NCBI GenBank assembly: GCA_034716415.1
Contig: JAYEJB010000024.1
Span: 1-15,930, forward strand
Origin: JAYEJB01 sp034716415
Lineage (GTDB): Bacteria > Patescibacteriota > Patescibacteriia > SG8-24
Reading direction: 5' to 3'
Length of the DNA stretch: 15,930 bases
A program made the position numbers and the translations under genes. Of this stretch, positions 6,766-12,193 are shown piece by piece (the first letter of the stretch is position 1; each line of letters opens with the position of its first letter). Below the pieces are notes generated by a model. The model worked only from the letters and a program-made list of their open reading frames with translations, was not told the origin of the DNA and ran no database searches.

Positions 6766-6780
6766 ATATGAACGAAATCG

Positions 6781-6809
6781 GATAAGAAAAGACGGCTTCA
6801 GTGAAGCCG
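6781..6809 (-). terminator. Rho-independent terminator of the carboxylate-amine ligase gene
   Basis: On the minus strand CGGCTTC-ACT-GAAGCCG is a perfect 7-bp stem with a 3-nt loop, followed by TCTTTTCTTAT. It lies 12 nt past the stop at 6822 and faces the plus-strand terminator at 6733-6765, so the two convergent genes are separately insulated. Confidence 0.85.
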
Positions 6810-6821
6810 CCGTGTCGGATG

Positions 6822-7574
6822 TCACCCGTTCGCGATCTGCGCGACGAGTGTTGCCCAGGAAAGGACCTCATCGGCGTCGTCCGACGCACCGAAGACGCGG
6901 ACCTCGACCGTACCGTGGATGCTGATACGTACGAAGTTCCAGCAATCACGCGGATTCTGCTCGAATCCCTGCGACCGCGCCGTCTCGAAGAGATGTGTTC
7001 GCGACCGGTACGACACCGGTTTCCAGAGCGGAGCCATCACCTTGTAGATACGGATACGCTCACCGTCCGACTTGTCGCCCACCCGAATAAGATCGTCGAG
7101 AAAGAGAGTGAGTCGGTTATGCATCTCAATCGCGTGATCCAGATCCAATGCACCGATGTGGATGTGCGTACCGGCCACGCGACAGGCAGCGAGCAGCGTC
7201 TCCCGGGGAATCACCCCGGCGATCTTCCTATAACGCGCATCCGGATAGACGTCGAGCGGCATGTCCTCGCACGCGACACTCATCGCCGACATGCGACAGC
7301 CCATGCTCTCCGCTGTCTTGCGGCCGAGGTCGGTTCCCTTGTCGAGATTCGCCCGGAGCGTGTCCGGGTCGCCGCACGGTGCGGTGCGGTGCTCGACCTG
7401 ACAGGCCGACAGCTCGTGGGTCCAAACCTTGTCATCGTGGACGCGGCGCAGAAAATCCGCTGAACGAGGTATCGGTGCGCCCGTGTCCGAATCAAGCAGG
7501 AAGAATTCCCGCTCGACACCGACGTACCCGACCAATTCCGGCCGGAATCTGAATTTCCGAAAGAACGATTTCAT
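6822..7574 (-). CDS. Compact GCS2-family carboxylate-amine ligase (250 aa)
   Basis: Glutamate-cysteine-ligase type 2 / YbdK-like ATP-dependent carboxylate-amine ligase, forming an amide between a carboxylate (often glutamate) and an amine. Landmarks: 'GVEREFFLLD' (19-28) with metal-binding Glu21 and Glu23, 'HELSACQVEHRTAP' (53-66), 'AGTHIHIG' (134-141) with His137 and His139, 'SYRSRTHLFE' (188-197), and 'HGTVEVRVFGA' (220-230) with the conserved Glu and Arg. YbdK proteins are about 370 aa; this one is complete from start to stop at 250 and keeps all these motifs, so it looks like a minimal form rather than a fragment. The start is firm: AGGAGG lies 6 nt before the ATG. It is monocistronic with a terminator at 6781-6809. 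Whether it makes gamma-glutamylcysteine is not known. Confidence 0.85.
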   Translation of the reverse strand: MKSFFRKFRFRPELVGYVGVEREFFLLDSDTGAPIPRSADFLRRVHDDKVWTHELSACQVEHRTAPCGDPDTLRANLDKGTDLGRKTAESMGCRMSAMSVACEDMPLDVYPDARYRKIAGVIPRETLLAACRVAGTHIHIGALDLDHAIEMHNRLTLFLDDLIRVGDKSDGERIRIYKVMAPLWKPVSYRSRTHLFETARSQGFEQNPRDCWNFVRISIHGTVEVRVFGASDDADEVLSWATLVAQIANG

Positions 7575-7615
7575 TTTTTACCTCCTCTTTCTTTTACAGA
7601 AGATCGTGGGGATTG

Positions 7616-7621
7616 TCTATA
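7616..7621 (-). promoter_or_regulatory. Possible -10 element of the ligase gene
   Basis: The minus strand reads TATAGA (4/6) 42 nt upstream of the ATG at 7574. No clear -35 is found; the expected place falls inside the first boxes of the repeat element at 7626-7650. Confidence 0.3.
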
Positions 7622-7625
7622 TGAT

Positions 7626-7793
7626 AGCGGGGATAGCGGGAAGGAGCGGGAGCCGTGTGCTTCGCACACTAGCGGGAAGGAGCGGGAAAAGAAATTCTCT
7701 TCCCGCTAGCCAGGCGAATGCCGAGTGATTCCCGCTAGTGCGCGAAGTGCACGGTTCCCGCTAGCGACCCTAGGTCGCGATTCCCGCTCTGTC
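7626..7793. repeat. Inverted-repeat element of AGCGGGAA/TTCCCGCT boxes and small hairpins
   Basis: Five AGCGGG-type boxes point one way (starts 7626, 7635, 7645, 7671, 7681) and four TTCCCGCT boxes the other (7700, 7729, 7755, 7781). They flip around a central hairpin at 7681-7707 with an 8-bp perfect stem. Between boxes are short stem-loops: GTGTGC-TTC-GCACAC (7655-7669), GTGCGC-GAA-GTGCAC (7738-7752) and GCGACC-CTA-GGTCGC (7764-7778). The first, read on the opposite strand with its flanking box, is the same unit as the second. There is no ORF of note. It fills the space between the secF terminator and the ligase promoter. It could be a REP/MITE-like dispersed repeat or a structured RNA; the sequence alone does not decide. 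Confidence 0.8.
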
Positions 7794-7799
7794 ACCCCA

Positions 7800-7830
7800 T
7801 CTCAAAACGGCGCCCGCTAAGACGCCGTTC
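7800..7830 (-). terminator. Probable terminator of secDF
   Basis: On the minus strand GAACGGCG, a 10-nt loop (TCTTAGCGGG) and CGCCGTTTT form a 7-8 bp stem ending in four T, about 22 nt past the secF stop at 7852. The loop contains another AGCGGG box like those of the neighbouring repeat element. Confidence 0.65.
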
Positions 7831-7851
7831 TCGATTTGGATTGATGCGGGA

Positions 7852-8748
7852 CTAACGTTTCTTCGAACTCTTCTGGAAAACCACCAGCAGTGGAGAAGCC
7901 AGAAATATCGATGAGTACGTTCCCGCGACCAGACCGATCATCAGCGCCAGCGAAAACCATTTCAGGGTTTCACCTCCCCAAAGCCAGATGGCCAAGAGGG
8001 GCAGAAGCGTGGTCACGGTCGTGTTGATGGAACGGGCCAGCGTCTCATTGACGCTCCGCTCGACGATGTCCTGGAAGCTCCCGCTCGTCTTCAGGAGATT
8101 CTCCCGGACGCGGTCGAACACCACGATAGTGTCGTGCACGGAGAATCCGAGCACGGTCAGCATGGCCGCGATGAATGCCGAGTTGATCTCCACCATCAGC
8201 ACCTTGCCGAGAATGGCGAACACACCGAGCGGTATAAGCACGTCGTGCAGGACCGCGGCGATCAATGTAGTGATACCGTACTTCCACGACGCGACCGGAC
8301 GCGACACCTTACGGAACGCATAAGCGACATAAGCCGCGATGGCGATCAGTACGAGCGACAACGACCACAGCGCCTTACTGCGCATCTCCGCGCCGACGGT
8401 CGGACCGATCGACTCGAAACGCATCTCCTCGACCCCGCCGAACCTGTCACGCAACGCAATCAGGGATGCCTGGTGCTCCTCTTCACCCAGGGTCTGTAGC
8501 CGCACCAGCATTCCGTCGTCACCCAAAGGCTGGACGAGCGCTTCGCTGTATCCCTGCCCGTCCATCGCATCCCGCATCTCCGCGGCCGCCGGTCTCTCAC
8601 CGCTGAACTTCAACTCCATCAACGAGCCGCCGGTGAAATCGATACCTAAGCGCAGCGGATACATGACCAAGGCCGTGACACTCGCCGCAACCAGCACGCC
8701 CGACAGGGCGAACCAGATTTTCCTGTATTTGATTATCGGATACTTCAT
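7852..8748 (-). CDS. secF: Protein-export membrane protein SecF (298 aa)
   Basis: Partner of SecD in the SecDF complex, which uses the proton gradient to pull secreted proteins through SecYEG from outside. Full length for the family (~300 aa). It has an N-terminal membrane helix (~11-30), the 'GIDFTGG' motif (35-41), a periplasmic domain (~40-122), then five helices (~126-290). The signature 'SVHDTIVVFDRVREN' is at 203-217, followed by 'SVNETLARSINTT' (232-244) and 'GTYSSIFLASPLL' (276-288). It begins 6 bp after the secD stop, so the two are co-transcribed and probably translationally coupled. No strong Shine-Dalgarno is seen. Nothing appears to be missing. Confidence 0.97.
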   Translation of the reverse strand: MKYPIIKYRKIWFALSGVLVAASVTALVMYPLRLGIDFTGGSLMELKFSGERPAAAEMRDAMDGQGYSEALVQPLGDDGMLVRLQTLGEEEHQASLIALRDRFGGVEEMRFESIGPTVGAEMRSKALWSLSLVLIAIAAYVAYAFRKVSRPVASWKYGITTLIAAVLHDVLIPLGVFAILGKVLMVEINSAFIAAMLTVLGFSVHDTIVVFDRVRENLLKTSGSFQDIVERSVNETLARSINTTVTTLLPLLAIWLWGGETLKWFSLALMIGLVAGTYSSIFLASPLLVVFQKSSKKR

Positions 8749-8754
8749 ATGCGT

Positions 8755-10917
8755 TCAGTCTTCGCTTTCATCATCGTCTTTCTTCCCTCTGCGTCCGCGG
8801 CCGAAACCCGGCTGATACAACATCTCTGCTTTCAACCAACCCCAACCGGAGAACAGACGGAGCAGTGTACGACTCACCGTAATCGCCGAGAACATCGACA
8901 CCAACACACCGATACCCAGCGTGAACGCGAATCCCTTGATCAGACTCGAACTGGTGTAGAACAGGATCGAACAGGAGATGAGCGTGGTCAGGTTACTGTC
9001 GCGGATCGAAAGCCAGGCGCGCCGGAATCCCTCGTCGATCGCCGACTGCAGAGTGCGTCCGCGCCACAACTCTTCTTTGAGCCGCTCGAATATCAGGATG
9101 TTGGCGTCCACCGCCATGCCTACCGAAAGTATGAAACCGGCTATACCGGACAGCGACAATGTCACCGGTATCAACTTGTAGAGTGCCAAGTTGATGCTGG
9201 TGTAGATCGCGAGCGCGATGATGGCGACCAGACCCGGCAGACGATAGTACATCAGCATGAACAGCGCCACGACCAGGAAACCGATCAGTCCTGCGTACAG
9301 GCTCTTCGTCATCGAATCGTTACCGAGGGTCGCGCCGACCGACTGCTGTGTCTCCAGATGGATCGGCACCGGCAGGGCGCCGGCGTTCAGACGCCGTGCC
9401 AGGAGTTTCGCTTCCTGGATATTGAAACTGCCAGTGATGACCGCGCTGCCGCCGAAGATCGGCTCGTTGACGGTCGGAACACTGATCGGCTCCCCGTCGA
9501 GGAAAATCGCGACCGGCGCACCGACGTTCCTTTCCGTAATCTGACCGAACATTTCCTGACCCTCTTCGTTGAACTCCAGGGTCACCTCCGGCTCGTTGGT
9601 CTGCGGATGGAACGTAACGGTCGAACGCTTCAGCTGTTTACCCGAGAGCTCGGTGTTCTTCCATTCGTCCACCAGTGGCACGTAGTCGGCCGGGGTCTGC
9701 TTGATGATCTCGATATGCGCGAGCTGATAATCGGTCTTGCTCCGCTCTCCGGTCTTGTAGATGATGTGAAAACCGAATTCACTCTCGACCGGACCGGTGA
9801 TATCACCTTGCCCCATCGAGAACGCGGACTCTTCGAACGCCGGGACCATCATACCCCTGCCGAAATAGCCGAGCTCCCCGCCCTGAGGTCCGCTGCCGCC
9901 GTCATTACTATGTTCCTTGGCGAGGTCCGCGAAGTTATCGGTCGTCGCCTGCCCCAGCAGTTCGTTGACCAGCGTCGTGGCTTCCTCCTTATTGCGGTCT
10001 GCGTCACAACGGGTGGCACCGTCCCAACAGATCAGGATGTGCGAGGCCTCCACCTCCGCGTCACCTTCCTTGGTGCCGTCGAACCTGACGACGTGATAAG
10101 AGTCTTCGCTCTCGACTATCTTGGACACGAACGAACCCTGCACGGTCCCGTCTTCCTTGATCGCCTTCACCAGCGCGGCGTAGTAGCCGTCCTCCTGGAC
10201 GTTCTCGAGCTTGCCGCCGTTGTCCTTGGTCAGTATGTCCTCACTATTGTCGCGCGCGAGCGCCTCGAAATCGGTTTCGAGCTGACGTGCCTGACGTAGC
10301 AGGTCGCCCATCTTGATCTCGGCTTCCTTATTATACGTGTCGAGCTGTGTCTGCTCCTCCGCGGTGAGTTCACGCGGCGGCTCGTCATTGGCTTCCTTGA
10401 ATTCCAGGATCGGGGTCTCGCCGATCAGCGTGATCGCTTCGGAGATGTCTTTCACTCCGGCCAAATCCACGATCAGCCGCCACTGCTCACCGGCCCTGTT
10501 GGTCTGCACCAGCGGCTCGCTGACACCGAACGCGTTGACCCGGCGCTCGATGACGTCACGCACACCGGCGATGGAATCGTCATGCTCTGACGCCGGGATG
10601 TCACCCATATCCGCGACATACACGAGGTGCGTGCCGCCCTGCAGGTCAAGCCCCAGCCTGAACGGGATATCCCAGCTCGTGGGCACCTTCACCCAGGAGA
10701 ATCCCGGCGTGGATTCGGCCCAGCCGTTTATCCGGTTAGCCGTGTCGTTCCAGACGTTCGGATAGCTCAACAGACCCGAAAAAAGCAACAGGACCACGAT
10801 GAAGAGTGTCGCGCGGCGTACACGGCCTCTCGGAGTCGCCGGAGCGACAAACGAGCCGAGCTTGCTCAGAACGGCTGTCAATATTTCACGAAAGCTGTCT
10901 CCTTTCGCATCTTTCAT
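8755..10917 (-). CDS. secD: SecD with inserted parvulin (PpiC) domain and a degenerate second one (720 aa)
   Basis: SecDF subunit driving late steps of protein export. Canonical parts: first helix (~36-51), 'RLGLDLQGGTHLVY' (87-100), start of the P1 domain to 'LIGETPILEFKEAND' (164-178), then after the insertion 'NVGAPVAIFLDGEPIS' (464-479), 'GALPVPI' (513-519), and helices including 'GMAVDANILIFERLKEEL' (600-617) and 'DSNLTTLISCSILF' (640-653). The insertion (~180-425) holds a complete parvulin prolyl isomerase at ~288-390: 'ASHILI' with His293, 'FADLAKEHSNDGG', 'GGELGYFGRGMMVPAFEESAF' and 'FGFHII' with His384. Before it, ~196-283 ('DFEALARDNSED', 'NGGKLENV', 'ESEDSYHVVRF') reads as a second, degenerate parvulin copy lacking the N-terminal His motif and FGRG loop. 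Acidic tail. Reading frame intact throughout. The insertion explains the excess over the usual ~450-620 aa. SecD identity is certain. Confidence 0.96.
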   Translation of the reverse strand: MKDAKGDSFREILTAVLSKLGSFVAPATPRGRVRRATLFIVVLLLFSGLLSYPNVWNDTANRINGWAESTPGFSWVKVPTSWDIPFRLGLDLQGGTHLVYVADMGDIPASEHDDSIAGVRDVIERRVNAFGVSEPLVQTNRAGEQWRLIVDLAGVKDISEAITLIGETPILEFKEANDEPPRELTAEEQTQLDTYNKEAEIKMGDLLRQARQLETDFEALARDNSEDILTKDNGGKLENVQEDGYYAALVKAIKEDGTVQGSFVSKIVESEDSYHVVRFDGTKEGDAEVEASHILICWDGATRCDADRNKEEATTLVNELLGQATTDNFADLAKEHSNDGGSGPQGGELGYFGRGMMVPAFEESAFSMGQGDITGPVESEFGFHIIYKTGERSKTDYQLAHIEIIKQTPADYVPLVDEWKNTELSGKQLKRSTVTFHPQTNEPEVTLEFNEEGQEMFGQITERNVGAPVAIFLDGEPISVPTVNEPIFGGSAVITGSFNIQEAKLLARRLNAGALPVPIHLETQQSVGATLGNDSMTKSLYAGLIGFLVVALFMLMYYRLPGLVAIIALAIYTSINLALYKLIPVTLSLSGIAGFILSVGMAVDANILIFERLKEELWRGRTLQSAIDEGFRRAWLSIRDSNLTTLISCSILFYTSSSLIKGFAFTLGIGVLVSMFSAITVSRTLLRLFSGWGWLKAEMLYQPGFGRGRRGKKDDDESED

Positions 10918-11001
10918 ATCCTTACAGTATCCGACGGGAGAAAAAATGAGCGCAACATGACGCTCGTGCCGTCATCTGATTAATTCGCAACTGGAGTAAT
11001 A
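10918..11001 (-). promoter_or_regulatory. secD leader with two overlapping hairpins, one terminator-like
   Basis: On the minus strand ATGACG-GCACGAG-CGTCAT (10975-10957) and GAGCG-TCATGTTG-CGCTC (10965-10948) share bases and cannot form together. The second is followed by A and six T (10947-10941), as in a rho-independent terminator for the Nudix gene. A candidate secD promoter overlaps it: -35 TTGCGC (10955-10950), 18-nt spacer, -10 GATACT (10931-10926), only 8 nt before the ATG, which implies a very short or absent leader. AAGGA sits almost against the ATG. Confidence 0.5.
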
Positions 11002-11583
11002 CTAGTCGAGAGCCTCGATTTTGGCAACCCGGCTTTTCGGGGCTTTTTCGACATGAGTCCCGGGTGGACAATCCCTGGCGCCGCAGACCGGACATCCTTC
11101 GATCACGATCAGCGAATGATGGGCGATAGTGTCGTGGTCGACGAAGTGGAATGAACCCGCGAAACGCTTACCTGCCAGGAAAAGAGGCAGCCAGAGCTCG
11201 TCGTCGACCCACATCTCGTCGAATGGAATGACGTCCTCATCAAACCATTTTGGCCGCATTTCCTCGCTTTCACTCGGTTCACCCGTGATGACGCGGCCTT
11301 CGAAGACATGCACATCAAGCTCCGGATCATTACCTTCGAAGGTGAATGTGAGACGACCCACCGCGAACATCTGATCGACCGCTATTCCGGCCTCTTCCAT
11401 CAGCTCGCGCCGCGCGGCTTCCTCGATCGATTCCCCACTCTCGACCTTACCGCCGAAACCGTTCCATTTCCCCTCCCCGAATCCGCGTTTCTTGCGTCCT
11501 AAAAGCAGACGGCCGTCTTCGCGCACGAGCGCCAGGGTCAGCGTCAACGTCTGCTTGGATATGTTTTTCTTTGACAACGCCAT
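11002..11583 (-). CDS. MTH1-like Nudix hydrolase, probable 8-oxo-dGTPase (193 aa)
   Basis: Nudix pyrophosphohydrolase that probably cleans oxidised purine nucleotides from the pool. The Nudix box GX5EX7REUXEEXGU is exact at 45-67 (Gly45, Glu51, Arg59, Glu60, Glu63, Glu64, Gly66). Beyond it the protein closely follows the human NUDT1/MTH1 layout as I recall it: 'KKRGFGEGKWNGFGGKV' (31-47), 'ELDVHVFEG' (88-96), 'EEMRPKWF' (107-114), 'IPFDEMWVDDELWLPL' (119-134). After the MTH1-like part (~1-155) there is a tail of about 35 residues with 'CPVCGARDCPPG' (164-175), three closely spaced Cys that may bind a metal; human MTH1 (156 aa) lacks it. Divergent from the guanylate-kinase-like gene. Its predicted transcript starts only about 6 nt before the ATG. 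Confidence 0.92.
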   Translation of the reverse strand: MALSKKNISKQTLTLTLALVREDGRLLLGRKKRGFGEGKWNGFGGKVESGESIEEAARRELMEEAGIAVDQMFAVGRLTFTFEGNDPELDVHVFEGRVITGEPSESEEMRPKWFDEDVIPFDEMWVDDELWLPLFLAGKRFAGSFHFVDHDTIAHHSLIVIEGCPVCGARDCPPGTHVEKAPKSRVAKIEALD

Positions 11584-11600
11584 ACTACGACTAATATTAT
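11571..11600 (+). promoter_or_regulatory. Promoter of the guanylate-kinase-like gene
   Basis: -35 TTGACA (11571-11576, 6/6), 18-nt spacer, -10 TATTAT (11595-11600, 5/6). The -35 lies within the first codons of the divergent Nudix gene. Expected start about 11607, giving a leader of about 33 nt. Confidence 0.75.
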
Positions 11601-11624
11601 GCCCCCAGCGGAACGCTTCCGCAA
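11596..11624 (-). promoter_or_regulatory. Promoter of the Nudix gene, sharing the -10 with the plus-strand promoter
   Basis: Minus strand: -35 TTGCGG (11624-11619, 3/6), 17-nt spacer, -10 CATAAT (11601-11596, 5/6). Its -10 covers almost the same base pairs as the plus-strand TATTAT (11595-11600), so polymerase could bind there in either direction but not both at once. Confidence 0.5.
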
Positions 11625-11633
11625 TAGGAGGAG
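11608..11633 (+). promoter_or_regulatory. Leader hairpin and strong ribosome-binding site of the guanylate-kinase-like gene
   Basis: GCGGAA-CGC-TTCCGC (11608-11622) is a perfect 6-bp hairpin ending 3 nt before AGGAGGAG (11626-11633), 6-8 nt upstream of the ATG at 11640. A hairpin at the very 5' end may stabilise the message. Confidence 0.6.
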
Positions 11634-11639
11634 TCAGAA

Positions 11640-12104
11640 ATGTACCTTCTGATTACTATCGTCGGACTGCCCGCAAAAATTCGGGATGCGTTCGTAGTCA
11701 GATTCCTGAAGAAATTGGCCGCGAAAAGACACATTGAAATCGTGAAATCATACACGACCGGCGCGCGACGGTCTGACCGTGATTACGAGTATCACGTTTT
11801 CATCTCGAAACGAGAGTTCCTGGAACGCAAGAGGCACAATGAGTTCTTTCGCGTGGAACAGCGTGGTGACGCGTATTACGGTCATCGCTGGAAGGATATC
11901 GCTGACGTCATGGTCGACGGAAACGGCATCTGCCTGTTCGGCAAACTTCCGCGAAATAAAGCCGATCAGCTAAAGAAGTTCGACTGGAAGCTCATGGTAC
12001 TCAACGACCTGCCAGAAGAACTGATGCCGCTCGGTACGGGTAACGCGCTGCATGACACATTCTTCCAGAACCCCGGCAAAAAAGACGGCGAAAAACCGAA
12101 CTGA
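11640..12104 (+). CDS. Guanylate-kinase-like protein lacking the P-loop (154 aa)
   Basis: Its middle matches the GMP-binding part of guanylate kinases: 'KSYTTGARR...DYEYHVFISKREFLERKRHNEFF' (36-70), corresponding to the family's 'S.TTR.PR..E.dG.DYhFvs.eeFe....~geFlE', then 'DAYYGHRWKDI' (77-87) like 'G..YGt....v', then the strand 'GICLFG' (96-101). Where kinases have GPSGxGKST, this protein has 'VGLPAKIRDAF' (8-18), with no GKS/T, and the first conserved Arg after TT is Gly41. Phosphoryl transfer is therefore unlikely; a GMP-binding or protein-binding role, as in MAGUK GK domains, is inference. It is shorter than GMP kinase (~200 aa). A strong Shine-Dalgarno sequence supports the start. Monocistronic with its own terminator. 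Confidence 0.75.
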   Translation: MYLLITIVGLPAKIRDAFVVRFLKKLAAKRHIEIVKSYTTGARRSDRDYEYHVFISKREFLERKRHNEFFRVEQRGDAYYGHRWKDIADVMVDGNGICLFGKLPRNKADQLKKFDWKLMVLNDLPEELMPLGTGNALHDTFFQNPGKKDGEKPN

Positions 12105-12110
12105 CGCACG

Positions 12111-12135
12111 ACCGGTCCCGACGGGCCGGTTTTTT
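12111..12135 (+). terminator. Rho-independent terminator of the guanylate-kinase-like gene
   Basis: ACCGG-T-CCC, loop GAC, GGG-CCGGT forms an 8-bp stem with one bulged T, followed by TTTTT; it starts 6 nt after the stop. Confidence 0.9.
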
Positions 12136-12154
12136 CATGATCATCGGAATCAAG

Positions 12155-12177
12155 AGACGCGCCTAAGCACGTCTTTT
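12155..12177 (-). terminator. Weak hairpin, possible terminator of the surface-protein gene
   Basis: On the minus strand AGACGTG-CTTAGG-CGCGTCT makes a 7-bp stem (one G-U) about 20 nt past the stop at 12194, followed by CTTGATT, a poor T-tract. Read on the plus strand it has one mismatch and is followed by TTTCTT, so it may back up the terminator at 12111 instead. Confidence 0.4.
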
Positions 12178-12193
12178 CTTGATCTGGATCTTG

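Noticed and set aside
7626..7793. CRISPR array
   Set aside because: The boxes are only 7-8 bp, occur in both orientations and have irregular spacing of 9-29 bp filled by hairpins; no cas genes are near.
8749..10299. Plus-strand ORF of 516 codons opposite secD
   Set aside because: Antisense shadow; the minus strand is unmistakably SecD, and the plus product is Arg/Asp/His-rich without motifs.
8755..10917. SecD interrupted or broken by an insertion
   Set aside because: The frame is intact, the inserted domain is complete, and secF follows 6 bp later; this is a domain fusion, not a disruption.
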